Positions 17,494 through 27,385 of a DNA stretch of 64,000 nucleotides are shown one piece after another. The notes beneath the pieces are model-generated. The model was not told where the DNA came from. It did not search any database and worked only from the letters and a program-made list of their open reading frames with translations. The translations under genes and the position numbers were made by a program. The number at the start of each line of letters is the position of its first letter. Position 1 is the stretch's first letter. Origin of the DNA: Peptoclostridium litorale DSM 5388 (GTDB lineage: Bacteria > Bacillota > Clostridia > Peptostreptococcales > Peptostreptococcaceae); the NCBI RefSeq assembly GCF_900141635.1, contig NZ_FSRH01000009.1:62001-126000 (forward strand). The letters run 5' to 3'.

Positions 17494-19152
17494 TTATTCA
17501 CCCATGAAAAGTCTTACGTCGTCTTCAACTGTTCCTATGCCAGCTATTCCAAACTTTTCAACCAGCACGTTCGCAACATTCGGCGAAAGGAACGCCGGAA
17601 GCGTAGGTCCAAGGTGTATATTCTTAACCCCAAGGTATAGCAGCGCAAGAAGTACTATTACAGCCTTTTGCTCGTACCAGGCTATGTTGTAGGCTATAGG
17701 GAGCTCGTTGACATCTTCAAGCCCGAACACCTCCTTGAGCTTGAGAGCTATCACCGCCAGAGAGTAAGAGTCGTTGCACTGACCAGCATCAAGCACTCTT
17801 GGTATTCCGCCTATGTCTCCAAGGTCAAGCTTGTTGTATCTGTATTTTGCACATCCCGCAGTAAGTATCACAGTGTCTTTTGGAAGCGCCTTCGCAAATT
17901 CAGTGTAGTAGTTTCTGTCCTTCATCCTTCCGTCGCAGCCTGCCATTACAAAGAATTTCTTTATGGCCCCGCTTTTCACAGCTTCCACGACCTTGTCCGC
18001 AAGGGCGATAACCTGATTGTGAGCGAATCCGCCGACTATTTCTCCACTTTCTATTTCAACAGGAGGCTTGCACTTTTTAGCGTGCTCTATTATTTCAGAG
18101 TAGTCCTTCTTTCCGTTTCCATCCTCAACTATGTGCTTGAATCCCGGGTAGCCGCATGCATTTGTAGTGTACACCCTGTCGGCGTATGAAGCGTCTTTTT
18201 TAGGCGGCACTATGCAGTTTGTAGTGAAAAGCACAGGTCCGTTGAAGCTTTCAAACTCCTCTTTTTGCATCCACCACGAGTTCCCGTAGTTTCCGTGGAA
18301 GTGAGAATATTTTTTGAAAGCAGGGTAGTAGTTTGCAGGAAGCATTTCGCTGTGAGTGTATACGTCAACGCCAGTTCCCTCTGTCTGCTCCAAAAGTGCC
18401 TGCATGTCCCTGAGGTCGTGTCCGCTTATTAGTATTCCCGGCCTGTCCCCTGCTCCTATGTTAACCTTTGTTATTTCAGGATTTCCGTAGGTCTGGGTGT
18501 TTGCCTTATCCAGTATAGCCATTGACTCTACTCCGAACTTTCCTGTCTCCATGACAAGGGCCACAAGCTCGTCAGCGCTCAAGTTGTCGTTTAGAGTATC
18601 CGCAAGCGCCTTTTCCATGAACGCAAACAGCTCCTCGTTTTCAAATCCAAGGTGCTGGGCGTGAGTAGTATAAGCCGCCATTCCCTTTACACCGTAAATT
18701 GTAAGTTCCCTTAAAGACCTTACGTCTTCATTTTCTGTCATAAGGACTCCAACTTCTTCGCCCTTCTTGTCAAAGTCCTCAGCACTAGACCCGCTCCAAA
18801 GCGCAGCGTCGTGAACCACATCTGAAAGGTCTGCGCCTGCTTTTTCGGCCATCGCCTTCAGCTCGTCCCTAAGTCTTAGGGCCTCGCCTATTCTATTTAC
18901 AAAAACATCCCTGTCGAAATTCGCATTTGTTATTGTCGAAAAAAGACTTTCAGCCATGAACACCTTGATCTCATCCGTTGGCAGGCCTCCCTTCTCCCTG
19001 AGCTTCACGGCATAAATGGCCATTCCCTTTAGGGAATAGATGAGTACATCCTGAAGGTTAGCTACGTCCTCAGTCTTTCCGCATACCCCCACTTTCATTG
19101 AACATCCCTTGTTCATTGCAGTTTCTTGACATTGATAGCAAAACATACTCAT
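17494..19152 (-). CDS. hcp: Hybrid cluster protein (hydroxylamine reductase)
   Basis: The 552-residue protein starts [18 protein letters not shown] with the N-terminal cysteine set C5-x2-C8-x8-C17-x6-C24, the arrangement of class I enzymes from strict anaerobes, which binds an Fe-S cluster. Further conserved cysteines for the hybrid Fe-S-O cluster are in NACGYPG, AGCDGR and AGCAKY. Hcp reduces hydroxylamine in vitro and is now regarded mainly as a nitric oxide reductase in nitrosative stress. Upstream is a Crp/Fnr-type dyad (19214-19237) in activator position. Start follows AGGAGGAGT. Confidence 0.96.
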   Translation of the reverse strand: MSMFCYQCQETAMNKGCSMKVGVCGKTEDVANLQDVLIYSLKGMAIYAVKLREKGGLPTDEIKVFMAESLFSTITNANFDRDVFVNRIGEALRLRDELKAMAEKAGADLSDVVHDAALWSGSSAEDFDKKGEEVGVLMTENEDVRSLRELTIYGVKGMAAYTTHAQHLGFENEELFAFMEKALADTLNDNLSADELVALVMETGKFGVESMAILDKANTQTYGNPEITKVNIGAGDRPGILISGHDLRDMQALLEQTEGTGVDVYTHSEMLPANYYPAFKKYSHFHGNYGNSWWMQKEEFESFNGPVLFTTNCIVPPKKDASYADRVYTTNACGYPGFKHIVEDGNGKKDYSEIIEHAKKCKPPVEIESGEIVGGFAHNQVIALADKVVEAVKSGAIKKFFVMAGCDGRMKDRNYYTEFAKALPKDTVILTAGCAKYRYNKLDLGDIGGIPRVLDAGQCNDSYSLAVIALKLKEVFGLEDVNELPIAYNIAWYEQKAVIVLLALLYLGVKNIHLGPTLPAFLSPNVANVLVEKFGIAGIGTVEDDVRLFMGE

Positions 19153-19213
19153 ACATTACTCCTCCTTATATAATATATTCAATATAAACTCGATTGATAC
19201 CTGCGCATGTCCA

Positions 19214-19237
19214 TTACATCGATGCGTCTCGATGTAA
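19214..19237. promoter_or_regulatory. Crp/Fnr-type dyad upstream of hcp
   Basis: TTACATCGA and TCGATGTAA form perfect 9-bp arms separated by six bases. A -10-like TATCAA lies near 19194-19199, which puts the dyad centre about 40 bases upstream of the expected start, the class II activator position. HcpR-type regulators of this superfamily activate hcp in many anaerobes. Binding by such a protein is inferred. Confidence 0.55.
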
Positions 19238-19386
19238 AATTTAATAGGTCGTTAATTTTCCAAACAGCTTTATTCAATACTACAACAACACCATCCATAA
19301 ATCTGTAACTCGTGTTACGTTTTTAAATTATATTTAAAATTCACTGCAGTACAATTTATACCTCAAATTTTGAATGTCAATCCCAT

Positions 19387-20340
19387 TCATATGGGATACT
19401 TTAAAAACTCCGGCAGCGCCGCAGCTCCCGCCACTCCCGCGTCATCTCCTAGCAATGCCAGCCTGACTCGCGCATGTGTGAGCTCATTGTAGAATATGCT
19501 TTTTTTCACATAAGAGTCCACCTTTTCCAGCAGAAAATCTCCTGCCCCCGACAGTCCGCCCCCTATGACTATTTCCTGGGGATCAATTACATTTATTATG
19601 TTCACTATTCCAGTAGCAAGGTATTTGCAAAGCCTGTCAAAAGCCATTAGCGAAAGGACATCCCCCCGCATTGCGGCCTGGGTTATAATCTTCGAATCCA
19701 CAAGCTCAACGTCTCCCCCCGCCATATCTATTGCAACAGTGTATTCGTCTCCAGCCGAGGCTATTCTTTTAAAGTACCTGACAAGCGCACTGGCCGATGC
19801 AAAAGTCTCAAGACATCCGTTTTTTCCGCATGTGCAGTTGTAGAAGTTCTCGCCTACAACCATATGTCCAATTTCCGCCCCCGCTCCGTGAAAACCTTTC
19901 ATTAGCCTCCCACCGTCTATTATCCCGCTTCCGAGTCCTGTTCCAAGCGTAAGCATTACAAAGCTTTCTTTCCCCTTCATGCTTCCAAACCTGTATTCCC
20001 CGACTGCTGCAGCATTTGAATCGTTTTCAATCACACAGTCCATCCCCGTAAGTTTTTTTATGTCATCCGAAAGTGGCACATTTCTCCAGCCGAGGTTCAC
20101 ACATTTTATGACATTACCATATTCATCCCCCACCCCGGGAATGGCGAGCCCCACTGCCACTTTTCGCCCCCCTTCAAAATCTTTTGAAAGAGCGTTTAAA
20201 ATTATGGAAATCTCTTTGACAACCGCCCCATATCCACGCCCTCTGTTTGTGGATGCGGTGATTTTTTTTATTATGCGCCCACCATCGTCTACAATCCCAG
20301 CAGCTATATTCGTTCCCCCTATGTCCACACCTATATTCAT
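19387..20340 (-). CDS. ROK-family sugar kinase (glucokinase-like)
   Basis: From ATG 20340 (GGAGG five bases before) the protein has 317 residues. It opens NIGVDIGGTNIAAGIVDDGG, the phosphate-1 ATP loop, and carries the ROK signature near residues 130-160 (LTLGTGLGSGIIDGG) and the zinc-binding motif region CTCGKNGCLETFASASA with the usual cysteines. ROK kinases of this type phosphorylate glucose. This would use the free glucose released by the GH65 phosphorylase 5 kb away, though the genes are not in one operon. Confidence 0.87.
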   Translation of the reverse strand: MNIGVDIGGTNIAAGIVDDGGRIIKKITASTNRGRGYGAVVKEISIILNALSKDFEGGRKVAVGLAIPGVGDEYGNVIKCVNLGWRNVPLSDDIKKLTGMDCVIENDSNAAAVGEYRFGSMKGKESFVMLTLGTGLGSGIIDGGRLMKGFHGAGAEIGHMVVGENFYNCTCGKNGCLETFASASALVRYFKRIASAGDEYTVAIDMAGGDVELVDSKIITQAAMRGDVLSLMAFDRLCKYLATGIVNIINVIDPQEIVIGGGLSGAGDFLLEKVDSYVKKSIFYNELTHARVRLALLGDDAGVAGAAALPEFLKYPI

Positions 20341-20792
20341 AGCATCCTCCATATCCACAGCTTCACTCTTGGATGTATCTGAAACCAAACACATTTGGTA
20401 ATTCGTAAAATTTATATAAGTATACCCCTGGAGCATTTTATTATAGGAATGACAGCAAAAATTTTTAAAAAATATAAAATATGTGTTAACCTTTTTGATT
20501 ATATAGGTTATAATAGGGTATAAATATTATGTATTTTTCGTGTTTTAAACGCAAATAAGCCATACTAATACGCGCCATCACCATTTTTATTCTGTAGACA
20601 TTTATAAATAAAGCAACTATATATTGATGATTTTCAAGGTGGAAGCAGTGTGCTTCCAGGCAGAACCAACATATAAATTCTTTTATATGTAAATATGATA
20701 CTTTATTAAAATTTATATTGAAATTGAATACGTTTTGCTTTAGTCTATTTTAAACACTAAATTAGAAATTTCTATGAAGAAGGAGTGCTACG
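20341..20792 (+). other. Long leader region of ppdK
   Basis: No gene is seen. A promoter at 20486-20514 would give a leader of about 270 bases. Hairpins in it include TGGAAGCA/TGCTTCCA (about 20640-20658) and ACATATAAA/TTTATATGT (about 20669-20691). No riboswitch class was recognised and no T-run terminator is obvious. AT content rises towards the gene. Confidence 0.4.
20486..20514 (+). promoter_or_regulatory. Promoter upstream of ppdK
   Basis: TTAACC and TATAAT are spaced by 17 bases. The -35 differs from TTGACA at three positions, while the -10 is perfect. Confidence 0.55.
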
Positions 20793-23420
20793 ATGACAAG
20801 ATACGTTTACAGTTTTTCAGAAGGAACAAAGGAAATGAAGAGCCTTCTTGGCGGAAAGGGCGCAAATCTTGCTGAAATGAGCAGAATAGGGCTTCCAGTT
20901 CCTTCAGGGTTCACAATAACTACAGGTGCTTGTACAGAATATTACAACCAGAATGAACAGCTTTGGGACGAACTTTTAAACGAACTAAAGGCAAAGCTTT
21001 CAGAACTCGAAGGAAAAATGGGTAAAAAACTTGGAGACTCAAAAAATCCTCTTCTTGTTTCTGTAAGATCTGGTGCTGTTATCTCAATGCCTGGTATGAT
21101 GGATACAATACTAAATCTTGGGCTTAACGACGAGTCTGTGGTTGGAATAGCAAACGCTACTAATAACGAAAGACTTGCATATGACAGCTACAGAAGATTC
21201 ATACAGATGTTCTCTGACGTGGCAATGGAAATACCAAAATACAATTTCGAGTCTGTGCTTGACAGAGTGAAAGACCAAAAAGGATATGAAAACGATACCG
21301 AGCTTACTGTTGAAGACCTTAAATATATAGTAGGCGAGTATAAGACCATATATAGAATGCAAACTGGAAGCGAGTTCCCTTCTGATCCTCTAGAGCAGCT
21401 TCTTACTGCTGTAAAGGCTGTGTTCAGCTCATGGAACAACCCAAGAGCAAAGACATACAGAAATCTTAATGAAATACCTCACAACCTTGGTACTGCTGTA
21501 AACGTGCAGTCTATGGTATTTGGAAACACTGGGGAAACTTCCGGAACAGGGGTTGCCTTTACAAGAAACCCTGCAACAGGTGAAAACAAGCTGTTTGGAG
21601 AATTCCTTATGAACGCTCAGGGCGAGGACGTAGTTGCCGGAATAAGAACTCCTCAATCAATAGAGCAGCTGAACGACATAATGCCTGATGTTTACAGCCA
21701 GTTCGTAGATATCACAAAGCTTCTTGAAGATCACTACAAAGACATGCAGGACATCGAGTTCACTGTTGAAGACAAAAAGCTTTATATACTTCAAACTAGA
21801 AACGGAAAGAGAACTTCTCAGGCTGCAATAAACGTGGCAGTTGACATGGTTAACGAAGGACGTATAAGCAAGGAAGATGCAATACTCAGAATAGAGCCTA
21901 ACAGAATAGACGAGCTTTTACACCCTAATTTCGAAGCAAAAGCCGTAAGCGAAGCCACAGTGCTTGCAAAAGGTCTTCCGGCATCTCCTGGAGCAGCTTC
22001 AGGAAAGGTTTACTTCAACGCCGACGATGTTGTAAGATCAAAGTCAAATGGAGAAAAATCAGTACTTGTACGTCTTGAAACTTCTCCTGAAGACATAGAG
22101 GGAATGGACTGCGCCGAAGGTATACTTACTGCAAGGGGCGGAATGACTTCTCACGCAGCAGTTGTTGCAAGAGGAATGGGCAAATGCTGTATAGCAGGCT
22201 GCGGAAGCATAAAAATAGATGAAAACGCAAAGATTTTCACAGTTGGCGATGTCACTGTAAAAGAAGGCGACTACATCTCAATAGATGGCGGAAACGGAGA
22301 AGTATATCTTGGAGAGATTCCTAGAGTTGAACCTGAGCTTTCAGGAAGCTTCGAAGTGTTCATGAAGTGGGCTGACGAAGCAAGAAGACTTAAGGTAAGA
22401 ACTAACGCGGACACTCCTAAGGACGCTCAAACAGCTGTAAACTTTGGAGCTGAAGGTATAGGTCTTTGTAGAACTGAGCACATGTTCTTCGACAGCGAAA
22501 GAATCCCTGTTGTTAGAGAGATGATACTTGCAAAAACTCTTGAAGCAAGAACTAAAGCGCTTGACAAGCTTCTTCCTATGCAAAGGGAAGACTTCATAGG
22601 GATATTCAAGGCTATGGGATCAAGAGCAGTTACAATAAGACTTCTCGATCCACCTCTTCACGAGTTCCTTCCACACCATGACGAGGACATAAAGCTTCTT
22701 GCTGAAAGCATGAATATATCTGAAAAAGAACTAAAGCAAAGAGTTGACGACCTTAAGGAATTCAACCCTATGCTTGGACACAGAGGATGCCGTCTTGCTG
22801 TGACATACCCAGAGATATATCAAATGCAGGCAAGAGGTATAATAGAAGGTGCGCTTTCAGTTAAGAAGGAAGGATTAGACGTAAAGCCTGAAATAATGAT
22901 CCCTCTTATAGGAACTGTTCAAGAGTTCTCTTACGTTAAGGCTCTCATAACTGAAATAGCAGACAAGCTTATAGCTGAATCTGGCGTGGAGCTTGAATAC
23001 CTTGTGGGAACAATGATAGAAATCCCTAGAGCTGCACTTACTGCAGATGAGATAGGAAAAGAAGCACAGTTCTTCAGCTTCGGTACTAACGACCTTACTC
23101 AGATGGGCTTCGGATTCTCTAGAGATGATGCAGGCAAATTCCTTGGAGAGTACGAGCAAAAGGGAATACTTGAAAGAGATCCATTCCAAGTGCTTGACCA
23201 AGGCGGAATAGGAAAACTTGTAAAAATGGGCTGTGAACTTGGAAGAGAAGCAAACCCTGACATTCACCTTGGAATATGTGGAGAGCACGGAGGAGAGCCT
23301 TCATCTGTTGAATTCTGTCACAGAGTTGGTCTTGACTATGTTTCATGCTCGCCATTCAGAGTGCCTATAGCAAGACTTGCAGCTGCACATGCCGCTATCA
23401 AAGAAAAATTAGGTAAATAA
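20793..23420 (+). CDS. ppdK: Pyruvate, phosphate dikinase
   Basis: The 875-residue enzyme interconverts pyruvate, ATP and phosphate with PEP, AMP and pyrophosphate. Domains in order: ATP-grasp nucleotide-binding domain (1-340, with SVRSGAVISMPGMMDTILN), swivelling phosphohistidine domain with the catalytic His in GGMTSHAAVVARG near residue 455, and the C-terminal PEP/pyruvate barrel with GTNDLTQMGFG and the catalytic Cys in CGEHGGEP. Length is normal. Codon use is unusually uniform (AGA, CTT, ATA), which suggests high expression. In anaerobes the enzyme serves glycolysis or gluconeogenesis at low ATP cost. Start follows AAGGAGTG. Confidence 0.97.
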   Translation: MTRYVYSFSEGTKEMKSLLGGKGANLAEMSRIGLPVPSGFTITTGACTEYYNQNEQLWDELLNELKAKLSELEGKMGKKLGDSKNPLLVSVRSGAVISMPGMMDTILNLGLNDESVVGIANATNNERLAYDSYRRFIQMFSDVAMEIPKYNFESVLDRVKDQKGYENDTELTVEDLKYIVGEYKTIYRMQTGSEFPSDPLEQLLTAVKAVFSSWNNPRAKTYRNLNEIPHNLGTAVNVQSMVFGNTGETSGTGVAFTRNPATGENKLFGEFLMNAQGEDVVAGIRTPQSIEQLNDIMPDVYSQFVDITKLLEDHYKDMQDIEFTVEDKKLYILQTRNGKRTSQAAINVAVDMVNEGRISKEDAILRIEPNRIDELLHPNFEAKAVSEATVLAKGLPASPGAASGKVYFNADDVVRSKSNGEKSVLVRLETSPEDIEGMDCAEGILTARGGMTSHAAVVARGMGKCCIAGCGSIKIDENAKIFTVGDVTVKEGDYISIDGGNGEVYLGEIPRVEPELSGSFEVFMKWADEARRLKVRTNADTPKDAQTAVNFGAEGIGLCRTEHMFFDSERIPVVREMILAKTLEARTKALDKLLPMQREDFIGIFKAMGSRAVTIRLLDPPLHEFLPHHDEDIKLLAESMNISEKELKQRVDDLKEFNPMLGHRGCRLAVTYPEIYQMQARGIIEGALSVKKEGLDVKPEIMIPLIGTVQEFSYVKALITEIADKLIAESGVELEYLVGTMIEIPRAALTADEIGKEAQFFSFGTNDLTQMGFGFSRDDAGKFLGEYEQKGILERDPFQVLDQGGIGKLVKMGCELGREANPDIHLGICGEHGGEPSSVEFCHRVGLDYVSCSPFRVPIARLAAAHAAIKEKLGK

Positions 23421-23444
23421 TCAGTATCCTATACTAAAAATAAT

Positions 23445-23478
23445 AACCCATCAGCCAAGCTGGTGGGTTTATCTTTTT
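23445..23478 (+). terminator. Terminator of ppdK
   Basis: AACCCATCAGC pairs with GCTGGTGGGTT (one mismatch), followed by TATCTTTTT. Confidence 0.82.
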
Positions 23479-23510
23479 AAAACCCCCGCATCTACAGATG
23501 CGGGGGTTTT
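23478..23510. terminator. Second, bidirectional terminator
   Basis: AAAACCCCCGCATC pairs with GATGCGGGGGTTTT around TACA. It backs up the ppdK terminator and serves the convergent DUF1292 gene. Confidence 0.88.
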
Positions 23511-23546
23511 AATATTCCAGTCGCATAATCAACTGGTCGTATTTTT

Positions 23547-23921
23547 TTATTCTTCGTCTTCGTCTTCAAAAAGCTCCATGAATCTCTTTGAAACAGCGTC
23601 AAACTCTTCATCATCTTCTATGTTGGAAAGTTCAACTCCTTCTTGGCTCTCGTTGAATCCATAAAGGAACACGTCTTCATGCCCCTGAGGAAGAAGTGCT
23701 ATATACTCTTTTCCCGGGATGTTTTCAATATCGAAAACTCCAAGTGCTATGCACTTAAGGCTTGAACCGTCTTCAAGCACAAGGTCTATAGTTCTTTCGT
23801 CTTCTCCAGTGCATCCGCATTCATGATCGTGATCATGAGCACGCTCGTGTCCTGTGCAGTTGCATGCGTCTTTTTCTTCATTGCAACCGCAACCGCAGCC
23901 GCATCCATTATTTTTTTCCAT
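23547..23921 (-). CDS. DUF1292 protein with Cys/His-rich N-terminal extension
   Basis: 124 residues from ATG 23921; TTG 23936 is rejected because it overlaps the GGAGG site. The C-terminal 75 residues are an acidic DUF1292 domain (RTIDLVLEDGSSLKCIALG ... EYIALLP). The first 45 residues hold eight cysteines and six histidines in short repeats (NGCGCGCGCNEEKDACNC, then HERAHDHDHECGC). This looks like a metal-binding tail added to a DUF1292 core; the other DUF1292 protein in this window (31677) lacks it. Metal identity unknown. Confidence 0.82.
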   Translation of the reverse strand: MEKNNGCGCGCGCNEEKDACNCTGHERAHDHDHECGCTGEDERTIDLVLEDGSSLKCIALGVFDIENIPGKEYIALLPQGHEDVFLYGFNESQEGVELSNIEDDEEFDAVSKRFMELFEDEDEE

Positions 23922-24138
23922 AAAAATCTCCTCCAAGTCAAATTACTCATCTGATTTCCATTGACAACTCAAGGGTTTGATCAATCAGAGACATGCCTGT
24001 TTAATACACTGCAGCATATCGTCCTAAAGATTCAAGCCTGTAAAAATCGTATCTTCACTTACTCATTTAAATATACCATATTAAGCACATATGTGTATAG
24101 CTGTAACTATTATGGCAATACAATGCCGATACTAATCA

Positions 24139-24973
24139 CTATAACTTAAATTTATCCACCTGTTCCATCATTTCTTCAGCCATTTTGCTCAACAACTGCG
24201 CCCCCGAAGAAACCTCCTCTATGGATGCACTCATTGCTTCAGCCGATGCCGCTATTTCTTCGGATGAAGCTGAAACTTCCTGCGCAACATATGAAGCATT
24301 TTTTACCTTTTCTAAAATCTCCTCTTTTTTGCCATTTATACTGGAAGCCAGCAAGTTAACAGTCTCAATTTCGGGCACAACCATCTCCACTCCTTCAATA
24401 ATCTTTTCAAACGAATCCATGGCTGTATTTATAACACCGGTCTGATTTTTGAACTCTCCCTTAATCAGTTCCGTCGTATCAATCATTGTGTTCATATCCT
24501 TAGATATCATATCCACTAAAACATTTATGCTTTCCGCAGATGCTTTTGATTGCTCTGCAAGGGTTCTTATCTCCCCTGCCACTACTGCAAATCCATTTCC
24601 ATGTTCTCCAGCCCTTGCAGCTTCAATAGATGCGTTAAGAGCCAGCAAATTAGTCTTTTCGGCAATACCATTTATGACATTTGTCATCTGATTTATCTTT
24701 CCCATATTTTCACCGAAATCTGAAACCTTGACAACAAAATCATCAAATGAAGCTCTCACTTTTCCTACTGACTCCACAAGTGCCTCCATGCTTTCGCTGC
24801 TTTCAAAAGCCAGATTCCGAGCCTCCTTGGCACTTGAGTCAACTTCTTGTATCGACTTTGCAATTCCGCCTATTTCTTCTCCAAATCTAGTATACCTGCA
24901 CTTTCTCAATTGTGGTTTTCAAATCGTCCACTTTAATGTCTATCCCCATAACCCCAAGCAGAATTCCTTCTTT
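24139..24973 (-). pseudogene. Remnant of a methyl-accepting chemotaxis protein
   Basis: The C-terminal signalling domain is intact (about 240 residues), with the hairpin-tip sequence [20 protein letters not shown] and long heptad helices. However it has no start with a ribosome site, no HAMP domain and no membrane segment. Immediately upstream, in another frame (24973 to the stop at 24887), sits GVMGIDIKVDDL, the end of an extracellular Cache sensor domain. The membrane span and HAMP that should lie between are missing and the frames differ. Stops crowd the region before 24973. This is best read as a chemoreceptor gene broken by internal deletion and decay. Confidence 0.75.
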
Positions 24974-25083
24974 TCACTTTAAAAAGTCCATCCTTGCAAG
25001 TCAATAATTTCACAGTCTGCTCAATAAAAAATGACCCCTATGAACTCATTTGAAATTCACGACGGCCATTTGTTCCACGCGAA

Positions 25084-26547
25084 TCATGTTTTTATGTTCT
25101 TGGGGATTTCAAACCAGAATTCGACGCCTTCGTCCCTGTTAAAGACCCCGTAGCTCCCAGAGTGGATATTAATTATCTCTCTCACTATCGAAAGCCCGAG
25201 TCCGCTTCCACCCTTACTTCTGCTTCTCGCCTTGTCAAGTTTGTAAAAAGAGCTCCATATCATGTCAATCTCATCTTCAGGTATGCTGCTTCCCGAGTTG
25301 TATACGCCAAATCTTACAGCTTCCTCCTTTTCTTCGACTGCAGCCTCTATTTCGCCACCTTCCCGCACGTTTTTTATGGCGTTTTGAATATAGTTGAGAA
25401 TAGCTCTTTCTATTTTCCCCCGGTCTGCAAACACAACAAAATCCTCGCCTTTTATATCCGTTTTTATCTCTACATTTTTTCCCCCTGCCATCAAGCTGTG
25501 CTTTTTGGATATTTCGACTGCAATCTCAACCATGTCAAACTCCGACATTTTCATTTCAGCCTTTCCCGACTCGAGCCTCGAAAGCTCCAAAAGCTCGTTT
25601 ACCAGGCTTCCCATCCTTCCCGACTCGTCCTGTATGACTTCGCAGTAGAAGTTTTTCCGCTCATCGTCGGCGACATTATCCATAAGGCCTTCGCTATAGC
25701 CTTGTATGAGAGCAACCGGAGTCTTGAGTTCATGCGATACGGCAGATATGAAGTCCTTTCTCATTTTGTCTATCTTCTTTTCCTTTTCTATTTCAAGCTT
25801 CAGCTGCTCATTTGCGCTGTTAAGGCTGCCTATTACAGCTTCAAGCCTGGATGACATGCTGTTTATGCTCTTTCCAAGCCTTCCTATTTCATCACGGCGC
25901 TCCCCCTCATACCTCGCTTTAAAGTCAAGGTTTTCAACTGAATTTGCAACCTCTCCTATCTTCCTTATAGGATCGGCTATGCTTCTCGCCATGAAATAAG
26001 ATACAGCCAGCCCTATCAAAAGGGCCACCGATGACACATATATCGAAAACCGCTGGTTTGCATATACATTTTCCCTAATAGCCCCCATTGACGACTGGGC
26101 TATTACTACATATCCATTTTCAAGCCTTCTTGCATAGGTCAAAAACTGGGCTCCCAGCATGGGATGCTCGTATATTCCAAACAGTTCACCTTTCTCTTCC
26201 ATGGCACTTACTATTTCTCTGCTTACCCCCGCCATTCCGCCCTGTCCCATCATGGCTCCCCTGCCAAAGCTTTCGGGATACACAGTTTCATAATCCACAG
26301 TCAGGATATGAAATTTAATACCCTTCTCCTCTTCAATCTCTGAAATTCGGGCATGAATTTCCGTCTGTGCATAGCCCTCGCCTATAATCTCTTCTATATT
26401 AATTATACCGCTTTGGAGCTGCCCCTTTTTTATGCCCGTGTAATATCTTTCAAAATACACCGAATTCAAAATCAAAAATAGCACAAGTATTGAGCATACT
26501 ATCCCTGTGGTATATACAAACAGCCTCGCCATTATGGATTTTTTCAT
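25084..26547 (-). CDS. Membrane sensor histidine kinase
   Basis: 487 residues: TM1 (about 8-28), an extracellular sensor region (30-165), TM2 (about 168-190), HAMP (190-240), HisKA with the phosphorylated His in SAVSHELKTPVALIQG, and HATPase with N-box NYIQNAIKNV and G-box GGSGLGLSIVREI. It overlaps the response regulator by 4 bases (ATGA), so the two form a standard two-component operon. The extracellular part is rich in Met and Gly but shows no known ligand fold to me. The preceding secreted protein gene (27386) may be a target or partner. Confidence 0.93.
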   Translation of the reverse strand: MKKSIMARLFVYTTGIVCSILVLFLILNSVYFERYYTGIKKGQLQSGIINIEEIIGEGYAQTEIHARISEIEEEKGIKFHILTVDYETVYPESFGRGAMMGQGGMAGVSREIVSAMEEKGELFGIYEHPMLGAQFLTYARRLENGYVVIAQSSMGAIRENVYANQRFSIYVSSVALLIGLAVSYFMARSIADPIRKIGEVANSVENLDFKARYEGERRDEIGRLGKSINSMSSRLEAVIGSLNSANEQLKLEIEKEKKIDKMRKDFISAVSHELKTPVALIQGYSEGLMDNVADDERKNFYCEVIQDESGRMGSLVNELLELSRLESGKAEMKMSEFDMVEIAVEISKKHSLMAGGKNVEIKTDIKGEDFVVFADRGKIERAILNYIQNAIKNVREGGEIEAAVEEKEEAVRFGVYNSGSSIPEDEIDMIWSSFYKLDKARSRSKGGSGLGLSIVREIINIHSGSYGVFNRDEGVEFWFEIPKNIKT

Positions 26548-27218
26548 ATCTGTCCTCCGAATCTGTATCCAATTCCCCTTACAGTCTGTATAAGGACTGC
26601 GCTTTCTCCAATCTTCATCCTGAGTCTTTTTATGTGAGTATCCACAGTCCTCAGGTCGCCGTAATAGTCATACCCCCATACGCCATCGAGTATTTGCTCC
26701 CTCGACAGGGCTATGCCCTTGTTCTTGACAAGATATATCAAAAGCTCGTATTCCTTTGGAGTGAGCTCTGCTATTTGCCCGTTTACACTTACAATATGCG
26801 CAGATGTGTCTATGACTATTGCCCCTATGCTTATTTCATCATTCGAAAGCGGTGAGGTCCTTGAAAGAAGGGCCTTTATCCTTGCCACAAGGATTTTGAG
26901 GCTGAAAGGCTTTGTTATATACTCGTCTACGCCCAGTTCAAACCCGAACAGCTCGTCAGACTCTTCGGATCTTGCCGTCAGCATCACAATGGGTACATTT
27001 GAGCTTTTCCTTATGTTCCTGCATACCGTCCAACCGTCATATTTTGGAAGCATTATGTCAAGGACCACAAGGTCCAGGTCATTTTGCTCGAATATATCAA
27101 GAGCCTGCTGGCCATCCCCTGCCTCAAGTATCTCAAAACCTTCTCGTTTCAGGTAATCCGATATGAGCATCCTCATCCTGACTTCGTCTTCCACTATTAG
27201 AATCTTCTGCCCGTTCAA
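26544..27218 (-). CDS. OmpR-family response regulator
   Basis: 224 residues from TTG 27218, which follows GGAGGTGG; the longer frame to 27296 lacks a ribosome site. The receiver domain has the acidic pair EDE near the start, phospho-acceptor Asp in LVVLDIMLPKYDG and lysine in ITKPFSLK. The C-terminal winged helix (about 130-220) has GVWGYDYYGDLRTVDTHIKR. It is paired with the histidine kinase that follows. Confidence 0.94.
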   Translation of the reverse strand: MNGQKILIVEDEVRMRMLISDYLKREGFEILEAGDGQQALDIFEQNDLDLVVLDIMLPKYDGWTVCRNIRKSSNVPIVMLTARSEESDELFGFELGVDEYITKPFSLKILVARIKALLSRTSPLSNDEISIGAIVIDTSAHIVSVNGQIAELTPKEYELLIYLVKNKGIALSREQILDGVWGYDYYGDLRTVDTHIKRLRMKIGESAVLIQTVRGIGYRFGGQI

Positions 27219-27349
27219 AAAACCACCTCCAGCTACATTTAATACAATTAGTATACCCCATTTTCCAGAATACAGCTGCCTGATTTGTACCTGCAAATGC
27301 CTCGCCTAAAGTTTCATATCCTTCTGAAATTATATATCCCCGCAACCCA

Positions 27350-27374
27350 AAAGAGAACCCATGCGGGTTCTCTT
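27350..27374. terminator. Bidirectional terminator
   Basis: AAAGAGAACCC pairs with GGGTTCTCTTT around ATGC. It separates the secreted-protein gene (upstream on the minus strand) from the two-component genes. Confidence 0.82.
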
Positions 27375-27385
27375 TAATCTAAATA

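Noticed and set aside
24974-24976. In-frame UGA before the Cache-domain tail of the chemoreceptor remnant
   Set aside because: Other stops crowd the same frame upstream and the gene is broken elsewhere, so this is decay, not recoding.
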